From NCBI GenBank assembly GCA_013334865.1, contig JAAXWS010000016.1, positions 1 to 54,797 of the forward strand: 54,797 bases of DNA. The letters run 5' to 3'. Under the pieces are notes generated by a model. That model ran no database searches. It saw only the letters and a list, made by a program, of their open reading frames with translations, and had not been told where the DNA came from. The translations under genes and the position numbers were made by a program. Origin of the DNA: Chlorobiaceae bacterium (GTDB lineage Bacteria > Bacteroidota > Chlorobiia > Chlorobiales > Chlorobiaceae). Positions 7,313-17,180 of the stretch are shown in pieces. Every line of letters starts with the position of its first letter. The first letter of the stretch is position 1.

Positions 7313-7610
7313 TGAACGATATCCTGAGGTTGTCGTTCTCATCCTCGACCATGGTATAGGTGCCCTTGCGGTTTACCGAAAGACCTTTGCCGGCAGCGGC
7401 TGGCAGCAGCCTTGTCGTAATGGTCTCTGCATCGCCGTCCGGGCACTCCGTATTGAAATAGAGCTGAAGCAGGTTCGGATCGCTTCCGAACTGGAGCAGG
7501 AAATCGTTATGATCGACGAAAACCAGGTCGTCGTAGGCGTAGGTTATCTGGAGGCCGATCTCTTCGACCACCTCTTTGACGATGCCGAGCGGGCGCAGCT
7601 GTGTTTGCAT
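7305..7610 (-). CDS. Small hypothetical protein
   Basis: A 101-residue soluble acidic protein with no domain I can name. It starts MQTQLRPLGIVKEVVEEIG and contains AYDDLVFVDHNDFLLQFG, compatible with a small alpha/beta fold. Its last codons run into the short repeat at 7276-7312. It is 14 bases downstream of the NifO-like gene on the same strand, so the two are probably co-transcribed. Confidence 0.6.
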   Translation of the reverse strand: MQTQLRPLGIVKEVVEEIGLQITYAYDDLVFVDHNDFLLQFGSDPNLLQLYFNTECPDGDAETITTRLLPAAAGKGLSVNRKGTYTMVEDENDNLRISFNP

Positions 7611-7624
7611 GGCGCAGTCCTCCT

Positions 7625-8068
7625 TTATGGTGTGCAGGTGTTGTCTGGTGAATTCGGGCAGTTTTCAATGTCGAGTTTCCTGAAAGTCTCGACCGCCGTT
7701 TCGGCGCCCGCGACCGGTTCGAGCGTGATCAGCGTTTTCAGCAGGCCAGTGTCGAAGCCCTGAAGGTGACGTCCCTCGACAACCATGAGCGGCCTCCTGA
7801 TCAGCAGGGGGGTTGCGACCATCAGCTCAAGTGCCGCCTCGAACGTGCAGGACGACGGGTCGATACGTCCGTCACGAACGTCCGGTGCTGAAGGGTTGAA
7901 ACATTCGCTGACCGGTTTTCCCTCGAGGAACGGCCGCAACTCCTCCTTCGACCATGCATGTGCAACCAGGTCCACAACCTCAAGCGTATGGCCCGAGAAA
8001 AGGAGCCACTCCTTCTGGCGGCGGTTGTTCTTGCAGCCGGTTTTTTCGAAGAAAATGATATTGACCAT
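7625..8068 (-). CDS. NifO-like nitrogenase-associated protein (ArsC/Spx thioredoxin fold)
   Basis: A 147-residue ArsC-like protein. The segment FFEKTGCKNNRRQKEWLL matches the nitrogenase-associated (NifO) family, with a single Cys in the ArsC active-site position and the block SECFNPSAPDVRDGRIDP typical of it. The family is usually encoded in nif regions; its biochemical role is unclear, though NifO affects nitrate versus nitrogen-fixing growth in Azotobacter. No nif structural genes lie in the window. The ATG at 8068 is chosen because the family begins with the beta strand MVNIIFFEKTG; the 22 residues upstream have no support. It is divergent from the 8188 gene across an AT-rich spacer. Confidence 0.75.
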   Translation of the reverse strand: MVNIIFFEKTGCKNNRRQKEWLLFSGHTLEVVDLVAHAWSKEELRPFLEGKPVSECFNPSAPDVRDGRIDPSSCTFEAALELMVATPLLIRRPLMVVEGRHLQGFDTGLLKTLITLEPVAGAETAVETFRKLDIENCPNSPDNTCTP

Positions 8069-8187
8069 CTGTTGTGAGACCCTGATGCTTTGTGAAATCG
8101 CTTGAAATAATAAAATATTAAGCCTAATTTGCAATAATTCCTAAAAGAATAAGGATTATCTTTAATGTCATTTTATCGGGAGGTGTT

Positions 8188-8442
8188 ATGGCCACAGGAG
8201 CCCTGCAGACGTGGGAAAAGGTGCTTGAATACGCATCGGTTCCGCTTCACGGAACCATGTCGAGGAAGATCAGGAAAGGTGTCAGGCTGCAGATCAACGA
8301 GGGCAAGGTGTACGAAGATGCCGTGCTCTTCATCAGTGATCTGTTTCTGAGAGTTACCGAAGAGGGGGACGGTACCGCCGTCAATACCTATTACGATATC
8401 GACGCTATCGCCAGCATCCGCACCTATAGCAGCAAGGAGTGA
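8188..8442 (+). CDS. Small hypothetical protein with strong RBS
   Basis: An 84-residue protein I do not recognise. The sequence MSRKIRKGVRLQINEGKVYEDAVLF suggests a small beta-rich domain with alternating basic and hydrophobic residues. There is no signal peptide or membrane segment. GGGAGGT ends 4 bases before the ATG, so translation should be efficient. It is transcribed alone from an AT-rich spacer shared with the NifO-like gene. Confidence 0.65.
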   Translation: MATGALQTWEKVLEYASVPLHGTMSRKIRKGVRLQINEGKVYEDAVLFISDLFLRVTEEGDGTAVNTYYDIDAIASIRTYSSKE

Positions 8443-8530
8443 ACTGAGGGGAGGTTTTCGGGTGCTTTAGGACAGCTGTACGATCCAGCCATGCAATGGC
8501 CCTTCAAGATGGATCGTGCGGCTGTTTTTA

Positions 8531-10240
8531 TTATTTCTCCCGCTCTCTGTTGACGGTCGGTACGAAGTTCGCCGGACGGCCTTCGAGCGGCAGGCCAAGC
8601 AGCTGCCGGGAACGGTCGAGGGCGTCGTCGATGTTGCCGAAGATGTTCTCTTCGCCTATCTCGCTTTCCAGGCCGAACTGCTGCATTGCGAACAGCGGCT
8701 GGACATGGACGCCGGAAAGGATGAGCGTCGTGCTGGTTTTCCTGCAATCCTCGAGCATCTCCCTCATCATGTTCAGTCCGGTCGCATCGATGGAGAGAAC
8801 CTTGCGCATGCGGATGATCCGGATCCGGGGTGTTTTCCCCACGATATGCATGGCGTCCTTGAATTTCGAGGCGGCGCCGAAAAAGAAGGGCCCGCTGATT
8901 TCGAATACTTCGACCCCTTCCGGGATGTGCCTGGAGACGATGGCGTTGGGGTCGTCCTTCTCCTCCTCGTCCTTGAGTTCCCCGGTTATCACGCCGACAT
9001 TGGTAAGTCCTGCCATGCGTTGCATGAAGAGGATGACCGAGAGCAGCATGCCGATCTCGATGGCGATCGTAAGGTCGAACAGGACGGTGAGTCCGAAGGT
9101 GGTGAGCAGTACGACGACGTCGCTGCGGGGGCTTTTGAGCAGCTGACGGAAGACATGGTGTTCGCTCATGTTCCAGGATACGACGATCAGGATGGCTGCC
9201 AGAGTGGGCATCGGTATGAGCTTCGCCCAGGGACCGAACAGCATCATGATGCAGAGAAGGGTGATGGCATGCACGATCCCTGCTACTGGCGTTCTTCCTC
9301 CGTTCTTGACGTTCGTGGCGGTGCGGGCGATCGCTCCGGTGACCGGTATGCCGCCGAACAGCGGGGAGGCGATGTTGGCGATTCCCTGCGCGATCAGCTC
9401 CATGTTCGATTTGTGGCGGCCGCCGATCATGCCGTCGGCTACCACGGCCGAGAGCAGTGCCTCGATGGCACCGAGCATGGCGATGGTAGTCGCCGGCATG
9501 ATGAGGTTTTTTATGGTCGCCAGGTCAACAGCGGGGAACATGGGAGCCGGAAGGGCCGACGGAATGTTGCCGAACCGGGAGGCGATGGTGTCAACCTCGA
9601 GATTCAGGAAACGGACGGCAGCGGTTGTGGCCAGGATGGCGACCAGCGGTCCGGGGATTTTTTTCGAAACCTTCGGCCAGAACAGGATGATCAGCAGCGC
9701 CGCCATGCCGGTCATGAATGCCTGCGGCCTGAAGCTCGGGATTGCGTGCGCGTAGGCCGACCATTTGTCGATGAAGTCGGCAGGAACCTTCGGAAGGTCG
9801 AGTCCGAGGAAGTCCTTCACCTGGCTGGAGAAGATGATGATGGCGATTCCGCTGGTGAATCCGACGATGACCGGATAGGGGATGAACTTGATGAGCGAGC
9901 CGAACTGCGCAACCCCCATGATGACGAGGATGATGCCGGCCATCATGGTGGCGATCATCAGTCCGTTGATACCATAGTGCTCGACGATGCCGTAGAGGAT
10001 GACGATGAACGCTCCGGTCGGCCCTCCGATCTGTACCCGGCTTCCGCCGAAGAACGAGATGAGGAATCCGCCGACGATGGCGCTGATGAGCCCTTTTTCC
10101 GGGGACACCCCCGATGCGATGGCAAAAGCTATGGCAAGGGGCAGGGCGACGATGCCGACCAGGATTCCGGATATGATGTCGCGGCCGAGCTGATCCTTGT
10201 CCAGCTCGGGAAGAACCGTAAACAGTTTTGGCTTGAACAT
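8531..10240 (-). CDS. SulP-family anion permease with STAS domain
   Basis: A 569-residue inner-membrane transporter of the SulP/SLC26 family. About the first 430 residues contain 10-14 hydrophobic segments, including the family signature region ([20 protein letters not shown]). The C-terminal 130 residues form a cytoplasmic STAS domain with the conserved [10 protein letters not shown] strand-turn. Substrates in the family include sulfate, bicarbonate and other anions; the sequence alone does not decide. In a sulfide oxidiser, sulfate export or bicarbonate uptake are both plausible. It is divergent from rubrerythrin. A 607-residue ORF on the opposite strand is a GC-driven shadow. Confidence 0.9.
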   Translation of the reverse strand: MFKPKLFTVLPELDKDQLGRDIISGILVGIVALPLAIAFAIASGVSPEKGLISAIVGGFLISFFGGSRVQIGGPTGAFIVILYGIVEHYGINGLMIATMMAGIILVIMGVAQFGSLIKFIPYPVIVGFTSGIAIIIFSSQVKDFLGLDLPKVPADFIDKWSAYAHAIPSFRPQAFMTGMAALLIILFWPKVSKKIPGPLVAILATTAAVRFLNLEVDTIASRFGNIPSALPAPMFPAVDLATIKNLIMPATTIAMLGAIEALLSAVVADGMIGGRHKSNMELIAQGIANIASPLFGGIPVTGAIARTATNVKNGGRTPVAGIVHAITLLCIMMLFGPWAKLIPMPTLAAILIVVSWNMSEHHVFRQLLKSPRSDVVVLLTTFGLTVLFDLTIAIEIGMLLSVILFMQRMAGLTNVGVITGELKDEEEKDDPNAIVSRHIPEGVEVFEISGPFFFGAASKFKDAMHIVGKTPRIRIIRMRKVLSIDATGLNMMREMLEDCRKTSTTLILSGVHVQPLFAMQQFGLESEIGEENIFGNIDDALDRSRQLLGLPLEGRPANFVPTVNREREK

Positions 10241-10393
10241 TGCTGCAGAACATGGGTGGGAAGGAACGGCAGCCCTGTTGAGCCGGTGGGGCTGCAGGGG
10301 CTGTCAATTGAATACAATGTATCGTTTTCTGTGGATTAACAATGGACCGGCGACGGCAAACGCTGCTTTTTTATGATAATACCCGCCGAGGGG

Positions 10394-10422
10394 TTGCACG
10401 TTTCGGCAACGCTTGCTACAAT
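10394..10422 (+). promoter_or_regulatory. sigma70-type promoter for rubrerythrin
   Basis: TTGCAC (10394-10399), a 17-base spacer, TACAAT (10417-10422). A transcription start near 10429 would leave a leader of about 45 bases. The same -35 and spacing recur at the metK promoter. Confidence 0.65.
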
Positions 10423-10475
10423 GGTAGTAGGTTCATCAATGTGTGTTCAAATCATCACAATAGGAGAAATCGGAT

Positions 10476-10973
10476 ATGCCAACGACCAACGAAAATCTCA
10501 AGACTGCGTTTGCCGGCGAGAGCCAGGCGAACCAGAAATACCTCGCATTTGCCGGTGAGGCCGAAAAAGAGGGTTTCGCCAATGTGGCGAAGCTGTTCAG
10601 GACCACGGCCATGGCCGAACGCATCCATGCAGAGGGCCATCTGAAGGCTCTTGACGGCATCGGCTCTACCGCCGAGAACCTCGAAGCCGCTATCGGTGGC
10701 GAGACGTACGAACATACCGAGATGTATCCGCCCATGTTCGAGCAGGCAGAGGCGGAGGGCCATCCGGCAAAGCGTATGTTCGCCTTTGCCCTTGAGGCCG
10801 AGAAGGTGCATGCCGTGCTGTACCAGAAGGCCCTCGAGGCCGTCCGCAACGGGCAGGACATCGCGGCTTCGGAGATCTGGCTCTGCCCGATCTGCGGACA
10901 TGTCGAACTCGTCAGTCCCCAGGAGAAATGTCCAATCTGCGGCGCGAAGTCATCGGTTTATATCCAGGTCTGA
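10476..10973 (+). CDS. rbr: Rubrerythrin
   Basis: A 165-residue cytoplasmic non-haem iron protein. The N-terminal erythrin domain carries the diiron ligands in paired helices (AFAGESQANQKY, MAERIHAEGHL, GGETYEHTEMYP, LEAEKVHAVLY). The C-terminal rubredoxin-like domain has CPICG near residue 132 and CPICG near residue 149 for a single Fe(Cys)4 site. The role is peroxide detoxification in anaerobes, reduced by rubredoxin or NADH-linked partners. It is monocistronic, with a good promoter and terminator. Confidence 0.95.
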   Translation: MPTTNENLKTAFAGESQANQKYLAFAGEAEKEGFANVAKLFRTTAMAERIHAEGHLKALDGIGSTAENLEAAIGGETYEHTEMYPPMFEQAEAEGHPAKRMFAFALEAEKVHAVLYQKALEAVRNGQDIAASEIWLCPICGHVELVSPQEKCPICGAKSSVYIQV

Positions 10974-10994
10974 TTTTTTAATCAGCTATTCAGT

Positions 10995-11025
10995 AAAAAA
11001 AGCCGTCCTGACGACGGCTTTTTTT
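10995..11025 (+). terminator. Intrinsic terminator after rubrerythrin
   Basis: AGCCGTC (11001-11007) pairs with GACGGCT (11013-11019), flanked by an A-run before and a T7 run after. Confidence 0.9.
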
Positions 11026-11128
11026 ACGTCAACAATGGCTCGACATGGGAATAATGACGTAGGGAGGGGAGATAATTATTTGTAATTTATGTAGTCAGGC
11101 TTTTGTGAACCCCTCACCTTCGTAAGCC

Positions 11129-12085
11129 ATGGGAAACATGCCCACCCCCTCCTCCAGGAAATTCCGGGATTACCGCGAAAAACTCCTCGTCCGCCAGCAG
11201 TCACAGAATACCGCGGAGCGCCGAAAAGCCACCTACGAACTGTCGCTCATGGAGCACAGCCATTTCATCGACGTCGGGGGAATCCTGCACCATTACCACG
11301 ATTCAGGCCCGAAGAATGCAGCTGAGACCGTTCTGCTGATCCACGGATGGGACTGCTGGTGGATGTGGTGGCACCATGTCATCAAGGCGCTGAACGATGC
11401 GGGGATCAGGACCGTTGCCTACGACATGAAGGGGCACGGCTGGTCGGAGAACGATCCGGCGAACCATTACCACATCGACCACTTTGCGCGCGACCTGGAC
11501 GAACTGGTCCGGAAACTCGACCTCAGGAACTTCCACGTGGCTGCTTTTTCGTTCGGACCTTTCGTGGCGCTGGACTACGTCCGACGCTATGAGAACTCGG
11601 TCAAGTCGATGGTGTTTTTCAACTTCGGGTTCCTGCCGAACAGCGAGATGATCTCCAAGGTAGCGACGACGACCCTTACCTTCGTGTTCAACAACCTGAT
11701 GCGCAAACTGACCTGGTGGCTTCCCGCCTACATCTTCGCACGCCTTGTGCTGGCGAAGAACACGGTCATGCAGCACGATATCATGATCGGATTCGAGAGC
11801 CTGGGGCTCTGCGCCTCGGAAGCCATCGAACAGACGACCCGTCAGATTACCGCACTCGAAACGACCACGATGCTGCCCGAGATGGTGAAATCGGTGAAGG
11901 TGCCGATCCTGTTCGTCGCGGGGGAGGGAGACTCGATCATGACCTGCGAGAATACGAAAAAGCTCCAGGAACTGACCGGCACCGGAAGCTATGTCTGCGT
12001 TCCGGAATGCGGCCACCTGATTACGCTCGAGCTTCCCGATACCGCCTCAGAGATCGTGCTCCAGCAAGTCATCAGCCACCGCTGA
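11129..12085 (+). CDS. Alpha/beta-fold hydrolase
   Basis: A 318-residue alpha/beta hydrolase. Visible elements are LIHGWDCWWMWWHHV (oxyanion-hole strand), DMKGHGWSE, the nucleophile elbow AAFSFGPFVAL near residue 145 (Gly-X-Ser-X-Gly with the first Gly replaced by Ala), an acid in VAGEGDSIM and the catalytic His in CGHLITLELPD. The substrate is unknown. A lid-like insertion near residues 180-220 (LTFVFNNLMRKLTWWLPAYI) is hydrophobic and may touch a membrane or a lipid substrate. The last 14 bases overlap the convergent trpF gene. Confidence 0.8.
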   Translation: MGNMPTPSSRKFRDYREKLLVRQQSQNTAERRKATYELSLMEHSHFIDVGGILHHYHDSGPKNAAETVLLIHGWDCWWMWWHHVIKALNDAGIRTVAYDMKGHGWSENDPANHYHIDHFARDLDELVRKLDLRNFHVAAFSFGPFVALDYVRRYENSVKSMVFFNFGFLPNSEMISKVATTTLTFVFNNLMRKLTWWLPAYIFARLVLAKNTVMQHDIMIGFESLGLCASEAIEQTTRQITALETTTMLPEMVKSVKVPILFVAGEGDSIMTCENTKKLQELTGTGSYVCVPECGHLITLELPDTASEIVLQQVISHR

Positions 12086-12734
12086 CCATCAGGTCGGCTT
12101 CACGCACAGCCCTGACGAATGCGGCCATGAGGCCGTGGTCCTTGACGCCGGGAGCGGCTTCCACGCCGCTCGCGGTGTCAACCCCCCAGGGGCGGACCTG
12201 ACGTACCGCTTCCCCGACGTTGTCCGGCCTGAGGCCGCCGGCAAGCAGCGACCACGCGAAATCCCTTGTCCCGTCGAACAGCTCCATGGCCGTCGTCGAT
12301 TCGATTCTCTGCCCGGTCCCGCCCGCCATCCCGGGGTTGTAGGCGTCGAAGAGGAACCAGTTGCAACCGCTCAGCCGGGAGAAATCCTGTACCTCGCGGA
12401 TCACGAAGCCTGGCCCCGGCCTGAACACCCGCATCACTTTCGCAGACGTCACTGCCATCGCCTGTGCCGGCGTGTAGGCTTCTGCATGGAGCTGCGCGAC
12501 CTGCAGGCCGCAGTAATGGCATAGGTCGTTGATCTCTTCCGGTGAGTGTTCGACGAAGACACCGGCGGGAGTGACCAGCGGAGGCAGCTTCGAGATGATC
12601 CTGCGGGCCAAGTCGGGAGCGATTGCTCGGGGGCTCGAGCGGCTGAAGTTGAAGCCGAGGGCATCTGCGCCGGCAACACTTGCGGCAAGGGCGTCTTCCA
12701 TGCTGGTGATGCCGCAGATCTTGATTCTGGTCAT
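12072..12734 (-). CDS. trpF: Phosphoribosylanthranilate isomerase
   Basis: A 220-residue TIM-barrel enzyme for the third step after anthranilate in tryptophan synthesis. The catalytic Cys is in TRIKICGITSMEDA, the catalytic Asp in WFLFDAYNPGMAGGTGQ, and the phosphate-binding end is LLAGGLRPDNV and GVDTASGVE. The start codon overlaps the stop of the upstream hydrolase by 4 bases, indicating translational coupling. It is separate from other trp genes in this window. Confidence 0.95.
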   Translation of the reverse strand: MTRIKICGITSMEDALAASVAGADALGFNFSRSSPRAIAPDLARRIISKLPPLVTPAGVFVEHSPEEINDLCHYCGLQVAQLHAEAYTPAQAMAVTSAKVMRVFRPGPGFVIREVQDFSRLSGCNWFLFDAYNPGMAGGTGQRIESTTAMELFDGTRDFAWSLLAGGLRPDNVGEAVRQVRPWGVDTASGVEAAPGVKDHGLMAAFVRAVREADLMVSGG

Positions 12735-13585
12735 GGGGTCGTTAGGGATGCGTTCGGTGAGTTTGCCATGCTGTCGATCAGGGTGAGGCCTGCCAAAAAC
12801 TCCTCGATCAGTGAACGTACGGTTTCCGGCGTTTCGAAAAAGAAGTTGTGGCCGGCGTCGCTTATCACCTCGAGTCTGGCATTTGGGATCTTCCCGGCAA
12901 GCAGCCTCGAATTTTCGGGGGGAATCAGGCGGTCTTCGCTTCCCGTGACGACCAGCACCGGCACACGGATCTGTTCAAGGAGCCCTTCCGCATCGAACCC
13001 CATCAATGCCTCCATCTGGAATATGGCGCATTGCCGCGTCAGGGCATGTTCGACGCTCACCCGGATGTAGCTCTCGACGCGCTCTTTCTCGCTTTCGACG
13101 AACCTGTCGGAAAAAAGGATCGGCACGAGCATCCTTGCGGACGCTTCCACGGTGAGGCCGGGGTTGGCTACCGCTTCGAATGCCTTTACGGTTAACGGCG
13201 GCGCCGGGATCGCATGCCTGCCTCCATGGCTGGTACAGCCAAGTATCGCTTTCCTGACGCGATCGGGATGCCTCGCGCACAGCATCTGGGCGATCATCCC
13301 TCCCATGGAAACCCCGAACACGTGTGCGGAGTCGATGTCCAGGAAGTCCATAATGCCTGCGGCATCCTCTGCCATGTCGGCGATAGAAAACGGTTCGGCG
13401 GGGAGTGTGCTTTCACCCGAACCTCGGTTGTCATAGACGATCACCCGGAAGCGTTCAGCAAGGGCTGCGGGCAGCGTGCCCCAGAACTCGCGGGTCATGC
13501 CGAAGCCCCCGATAAGCAGCAATGGTTCCCCTGAACCGAGGATGTCGTAGGCGATATCAATGCCGTTTGTTTTCAGCAGGGGCAT
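12731..13585 (-). CDS. Alpha/beta hydrolase, enol-lactonase/esterase-like
   Basis: A 284-residue alpha/beta hydrolase with a complete triad: the nucleophile in FGVSMGGMIAQML, an Asp in VVTGSEDRLIPP, and a His in SDAGHNFFFETPE. LLLIGGFGMTREFW and VIVYDNRGSGES mark the oxyanion strand and following loop. It resembles 3-oxoadipate enol-lactonases and related esterases; the substrate is not predictable. The open frame extends a further 91 codons upstream through the antisense of tRNA-Gln, but MPLLKTNGIDIAYDI at 13585 is the family start. It forms a two-gene operon with trpF. Confidence 0.82.
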   Translation of the reverse strand: MPLLKTNGIDIAYDILGSGEPLLLIGGFGMTREFWGTLPAALAERFRVIVYDNRGSGESTLPAEPFSIADMAEDAAGIMDFLDIDSAHVFGVSMGGMIAQMLCARHPDRVRKAILGCTSHGGRHAIPAPPLTVKAFEAVANPGLTVEASARMLVPILFSDRFVESEKERVESYIRVSVEHALTRQCAIFQMEALMGFDAEGLLEQIRVPVLVVTGSEDRLIPPENSRLLAGKIPNARLEVISDAGHNFFFETPETVRSLIEEFLAGLTLIDSMANSPNASLTTP

Positions 13586-13728
13586 GGCAACAAGGGTTTG
13601 TTGGTGTTTTTCAGCTTTCCGGCAGGTGGCGGTTGCCGCTTGTCGTACCTCGATGCAATGGATGCCATCAGCACAAGGAATATACGACACGATCACGTTC
13701 GGACGAAGTATCCCTAAGGGTGCGCGGG

Positions 13729-13758
13729 TTGTGTTTTTAAACGATTTTTGCGTATACT
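13729..13758 (+). promoter_or_regulatory. Promoter for tRNA-Gln
   Basis: TTGTGT (13729-13734), 18 bases, TATACT (13753-13758), about 25 bases before the tRNA. Confidence 0.45.
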
Positions 13759-13783
13759 TGAAGCCGGTTTTTAACCGGGTCAT

Positions 13784-13855
13784 TGGGGTGTCGCCAAGTG
13801 GTAAGGCATCGGCCTTTGGAGCCGACATTCGCAGGTTCGAATCCTGCCGCCCCAG
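13784..13855 (+). tRNA. tRNA-Gln (anticodon TTG)
   Basis: The acceptor stem TGGGGTG pairs with CGCCCCA. The D arm is GCCAAGTGGTAAGGC. The anticodon stem-loop TCGGC-CTTTGGA-GCCGA gives anticodon TTG, and the T arm is GCAGG-TTCGAAT-CCTGC. The 3' CCA is not encoded. Confidence 0.95.
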
Positions 13856-13862
13856 CAAGAGC

Positions 13863-13904
13863 AGCGGGTGTGCTTGCCGTTATTGGCAAACACACCCGCT
13901 TTTT
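13863..13904 (+). terminator. Intrinsic terminator after tRNA-Gln
   Basis: AGCGGGTGTG (13863-13872) pairs with CACACCCGCT (13891-13900), with an inner TTGCC/GGCAA helix and a T5 run. Confidence 0.9.
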
Positions 13905-13923
13905 ATTTATTGGGGGCCGCTTA

Positions 13924-14058
13924 CCCCCGGCTGAAGCCGGGGGCAATGGAAGAGTGATGTGTTTCCCCGAGCTTCAGCCTCCCATATTCAGGAGGGTTTT
14001 AACCCGACGGACATTCAACTCTTCTATTTTCTCCATTGCCCCGGGCTTCAGCCCGGGG
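13924..14058. repeat. MITE-like element with 27-bp terminal inverted repeats
   Basis: The left end (CCCCCGGCTGAAGCC followed by GGGGGCAATGGA) and the right end (TCCATTGCCCCGGGC followed by TTCAGCCCGGGG) are inverted copies with about two mismatches. Each end is itself a hairpin. The interior contains GGAGGGTTTTAACCCGACGG followed by ACAT, a motif shared with the larger element at 24599-25054. No coding capacity. It sits between two terminators. Confidence 0.7.
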
Positions 14059-14079
14059 AGGCAACCCTCAAGAATACGA

Positions 14080-14126
14080 AAGCAAAAAAGGCATCCAGAC
14101 TGCTGTCGGGATGCCTTTTTTGCTTT
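14080..14126 (-). terminator. Terminator of the metK-ahcY operon
   Basis: AAGCAAAAAAGGCATCC and GGATGCCTTTTTTGCTT form a 17-bp hairpin with A and T runs on both sides, so it can work in either direction. It lies 24 bases beyond the ahcY stop. Confidence 0.85.
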
Positions 14127-14149
14127 TCGAGTGCCTTACTTCTCGCCGA

Positions 14150-15565
14150 TCAGTAGCGATAGTGTTCGGGCTTGTAGGGGCCTTCGACCGGCACGCTGAT
14201 GTAGTCGGCCTGCTCTTTGGTGAGCTTGGTCAGCTTGACGCCGATCTGCTCGAGGTGCAGGCGTGCAACCTCTTCGTCAAGCTGCTTCGGCAGGCGGTAG
14301 ACGTCCACCTTGTAATCGTTCTTCCAGAGTTCGATCTGGGCGAGCGTCTGGTTGGTGAAGGAGTTGCTCATCACGAACGACGGGTGGCCGGTTGCGCAGC
14401 CGAGGTTCACGAGGCGGCCTTCAGCGAGCAGATAGATGCAGTGACCATCTGCGAAGATGTACTTGTCGACCTGCGGCTTGATGTTCAGGCGGGTAACGCT
14501 CGAGTCGGCGTAGAGCTTCTCGACCTGGATCTCGTTGTCGAAGTGGCCGATGTTGCAGACGATCGCTTCATCCCTCATCTGCTTCATGTGCTCGAGGGTG
14601 ATAACATCCTTGTTGCCGGTGGTGGTCACGAAGATGTTGCCCTCCTTGACGGCGATATCCATGGTGGTGACTTCGAAGCCCTCCATGGCGGCCTGCAGGG
14701 CGCAGATCGGGTCGATCTCGGTGACGATCACCCGGGCGCCATAGGTGCGCATGGAGTGGGCGCAGCCCTTGCCTACGTCTCCGTAACCGAGCACGACAAC
14801 CACCTTGCCGGCGATCATGACATCGGTGGCGCGCTTGATGCCGTCGGCGAGCGACTCGCGGCAGCCGTACAGGTTGTCGAACTTCGACTTGGTGACCGAG
14901 TCGTTGACGTTAATGGCAGGGAAGAGCAGTTCGCCTTTTTCCATCATCTGGTAGAGGCGGTGAACGCCGGTGGTGGTCTCTTCGGAGACGCCCTTCATGC
15001 CGGCGGCGACCTTGTGCCAGCGGTTGGTGTCTTCGGCGAAGACATCCTTCAGCTGCTGGTAGAGGGCCTTTTCCTCGGCGTTGCCGGGGACCTTTTCGAG
15101 CAGCGAGGGGTTCTCTTCGATCCTGTAGCCGAGGTGGATCATCAGGGTCGCGTCACCGCCGTCGTCGACGATGAGGTTCGGGCCCAGGCCGCCTTCGAAC
15201 TCCAGGATCTGGCGGGTGCACCACCAGTATTCGTCCAGGCTCTCGCCTTTCCATGCGAATACCGGGACGCCGGCGGCGGCGATGGCCGCAGCGGCATGGT
15301 CCTGGGTCGAGAAGATGTTGCAGCTCGCCCAACGCACTTCGGCGCCGAGGTCGACCAGCGTTTCGATGAGGACGGCAGTCTGGATGGTCATGTGCAGGGA
15401 GCCGGCGATGCGCGCGCCCTTGAGCGGCTTCTGGCCTTCATATTTCTTGCGCGTGGCCATGAGGCCCGGCATCTCTTTTTCAGCGATTTCGATCTCTTTG
15501 CGGCCCCATTCGGCGAGCGAAATATCGGCTACCTTGTAATCGAGCACTGCAGATTCAGTGGTCAT
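14150..15565 (-). CDS. ahcY: S-adenosylhomocysteine hydrolase
   Basis: A 471-residue cytoplasmic NAD-dependent enzyme that splits S-adenosylhomocysteine into adenosine and homocysteine. The NAD-binding loop [18 protein letters not shown] is near residue 250, and [16 protein letters not shown] and the C-terminal [10 protein letters not shown] are standard. The length includes the roughly 40-residue insertion seen in many bacterial enzymes compared with the 430-residue human form. It is the second gene of an operon with metK (78-base gap), so SAM synthesis and SAH removal share one leader RNA. Confidence 0.97.
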   Translation of the reverse strand: MTTESAVLDYKVADISLAEWGRKEIEIAEKEMPGLMATRKKYEGQKPLKGARIAGSLHMTIQTAVLIETLVDLGAEVRWASCNIFSTQDHAAAAIAAAGVPVFAWKGESLDEYWWCTRQILEFEGGLGPNLIVDDGGDATLMIHLGYRIEENPSLLEKVPGNAEEKALYQQLKDVFAEDTNRWHKVAAGMKGVSEETTTGVHRLYQMMEKGELLFPAINVNDSVTKSKFDNLYGCRESLADGIKRATDVMIAGKVVVVLGYGDVGKGCAHSMRTYGARVIVTEIDPICALQAAMEGFEVTTMDIAVKEGNIFVTTTGNKDVITLEHMKQMRDEAIVCNIGHFDNEIQVEKLYADSSVTRLNIKPQVDKYIFADGHCIYLLAEGRLVNLGCATGHPSFVMSNSFTNQTLAQIELWKNDYKVDVYRLPKQLDEEVARLHLEQIGVKLTKLTKEQADYISVPVEGPYKPEHYRY

Positions 15566-15643
15566 GTTCTCAGTGTCTGTGTTATGGGTTTCAATGGCGT
15601 GCGCCCCTGCGGTTGGCAGAGGCGCGCGTCGTAGTGGTGGTGA

Positions 15644-16855
<1,212 letters not shown>

Positions 16856-17063
16856 GTTGCAGTACGGTTTTGGTTGATCGGACGACAATACACAATAAAC
16901 AGCGGGGCGTTCCTGCCGTTGCAGAAAGGATTTTCGTGCGGGTGAATGTCGGGAGGGGACAGACTGGACACGGAAAGCCTTTCGGCAAGCCCGCAGAGAG
17001 ACTCCTGCTGAGAGCTTTTGGCACCGTGTCCATAGATAATGGGAGTGCCGGGGTAAAAATCAA
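16856..17063 (-). ncRNA. metK-ahcY leader RNA, SAM-Chlorobi-type structured 5' UTR
   Basis: The untranslated leader, about 208 bases long, folds around a perfect 8-bp helix: GGACACGG (17031-17024) with CCGTGTCC (16973-16966) on the minus strand. Inside are AGCTCTCAGCAGG pairing with the later CTGC-GG-GCT, and a GCC-GAAA-GGC tetraloop hairpin. SAM-Chlorobi RNAs have been described in Chlorobi only upstream of metK/ahcY operons, which is exactly this setting. The assignment rests on position, lineage and visible pairing, not on a covariance search. No T-run terminator is apparent between the structure and metK, so any regulation is more likely translational or of unknown type. Confidence 0.7.
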
Positions 17064-17069
17064 CGACCA

Positions 17070-17098
17070 ATAATAAACAATCCGTAGCTATCGTGCAA
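17070..17098 (-). promoter_or_regulatory. sigma70-type promoter of metK-ahcY
   Basis: On the minus strand, TTGCAC (17098-17093), a 17-base spacer, TATTAT (17075-17070). Transcription would start near 17063. This is one of the best promoter matches in the window. Confidence 0.7.
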
Positions 17099-17110
17099 AA
17101 AGAAAGAACA

Positions 17111-17180
17111 GTTGATAGTTGATAGTTGATAGTTGATAGTTGATAGTTGATAGTTGATAGTTGATAGTTGATAGTTGATA
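17111..17180. repeat. (GTTGATA)10 heptanucleotide array
   Basis: Ten perfect tandem copies of GTTGATA, followed directly by about three copies of a related heptamer GGATGGT (to about 17203). It lies 13 bases upstream of the metK -35 box. The same heptamer recurs at 17299-17319 (inverted), 33098-33117 and 43348-43403. Confidence 0.95.

Noticed and set aside
8516-10339. 607-codon plus-strand frame, longer than the real gene opposite it
   Set aside because: The minus strand encodes a clear SulP permease. The plus-strand translation is Asp/Gly/Arg-rich, the typical shadow of a GC-rich gene.
13586-13858. N-terminal extension of the 12731-13585 hydrolase
   Set aside because: The first part (GRQDSNLRMSAPKADALPLG) is the antisense of tRNA-Gln, and the hydrolase family starts at 13585.
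14036-15634. 532-codon plus-strand frame opposite ahcY, and a 340-codon frame opposite metK
   Set aside because: Both are shadows of highly conserved minus-strand enzymes.
17031-17063. Bacteroidetes-type promoter (TTG ... TATCTATG) for metK
   Set aside because: It would start transcription inside the GGACACGG arm of the leader helix. The TTGCAC-17-TATTAT promoter at 17070-17098 fits better.
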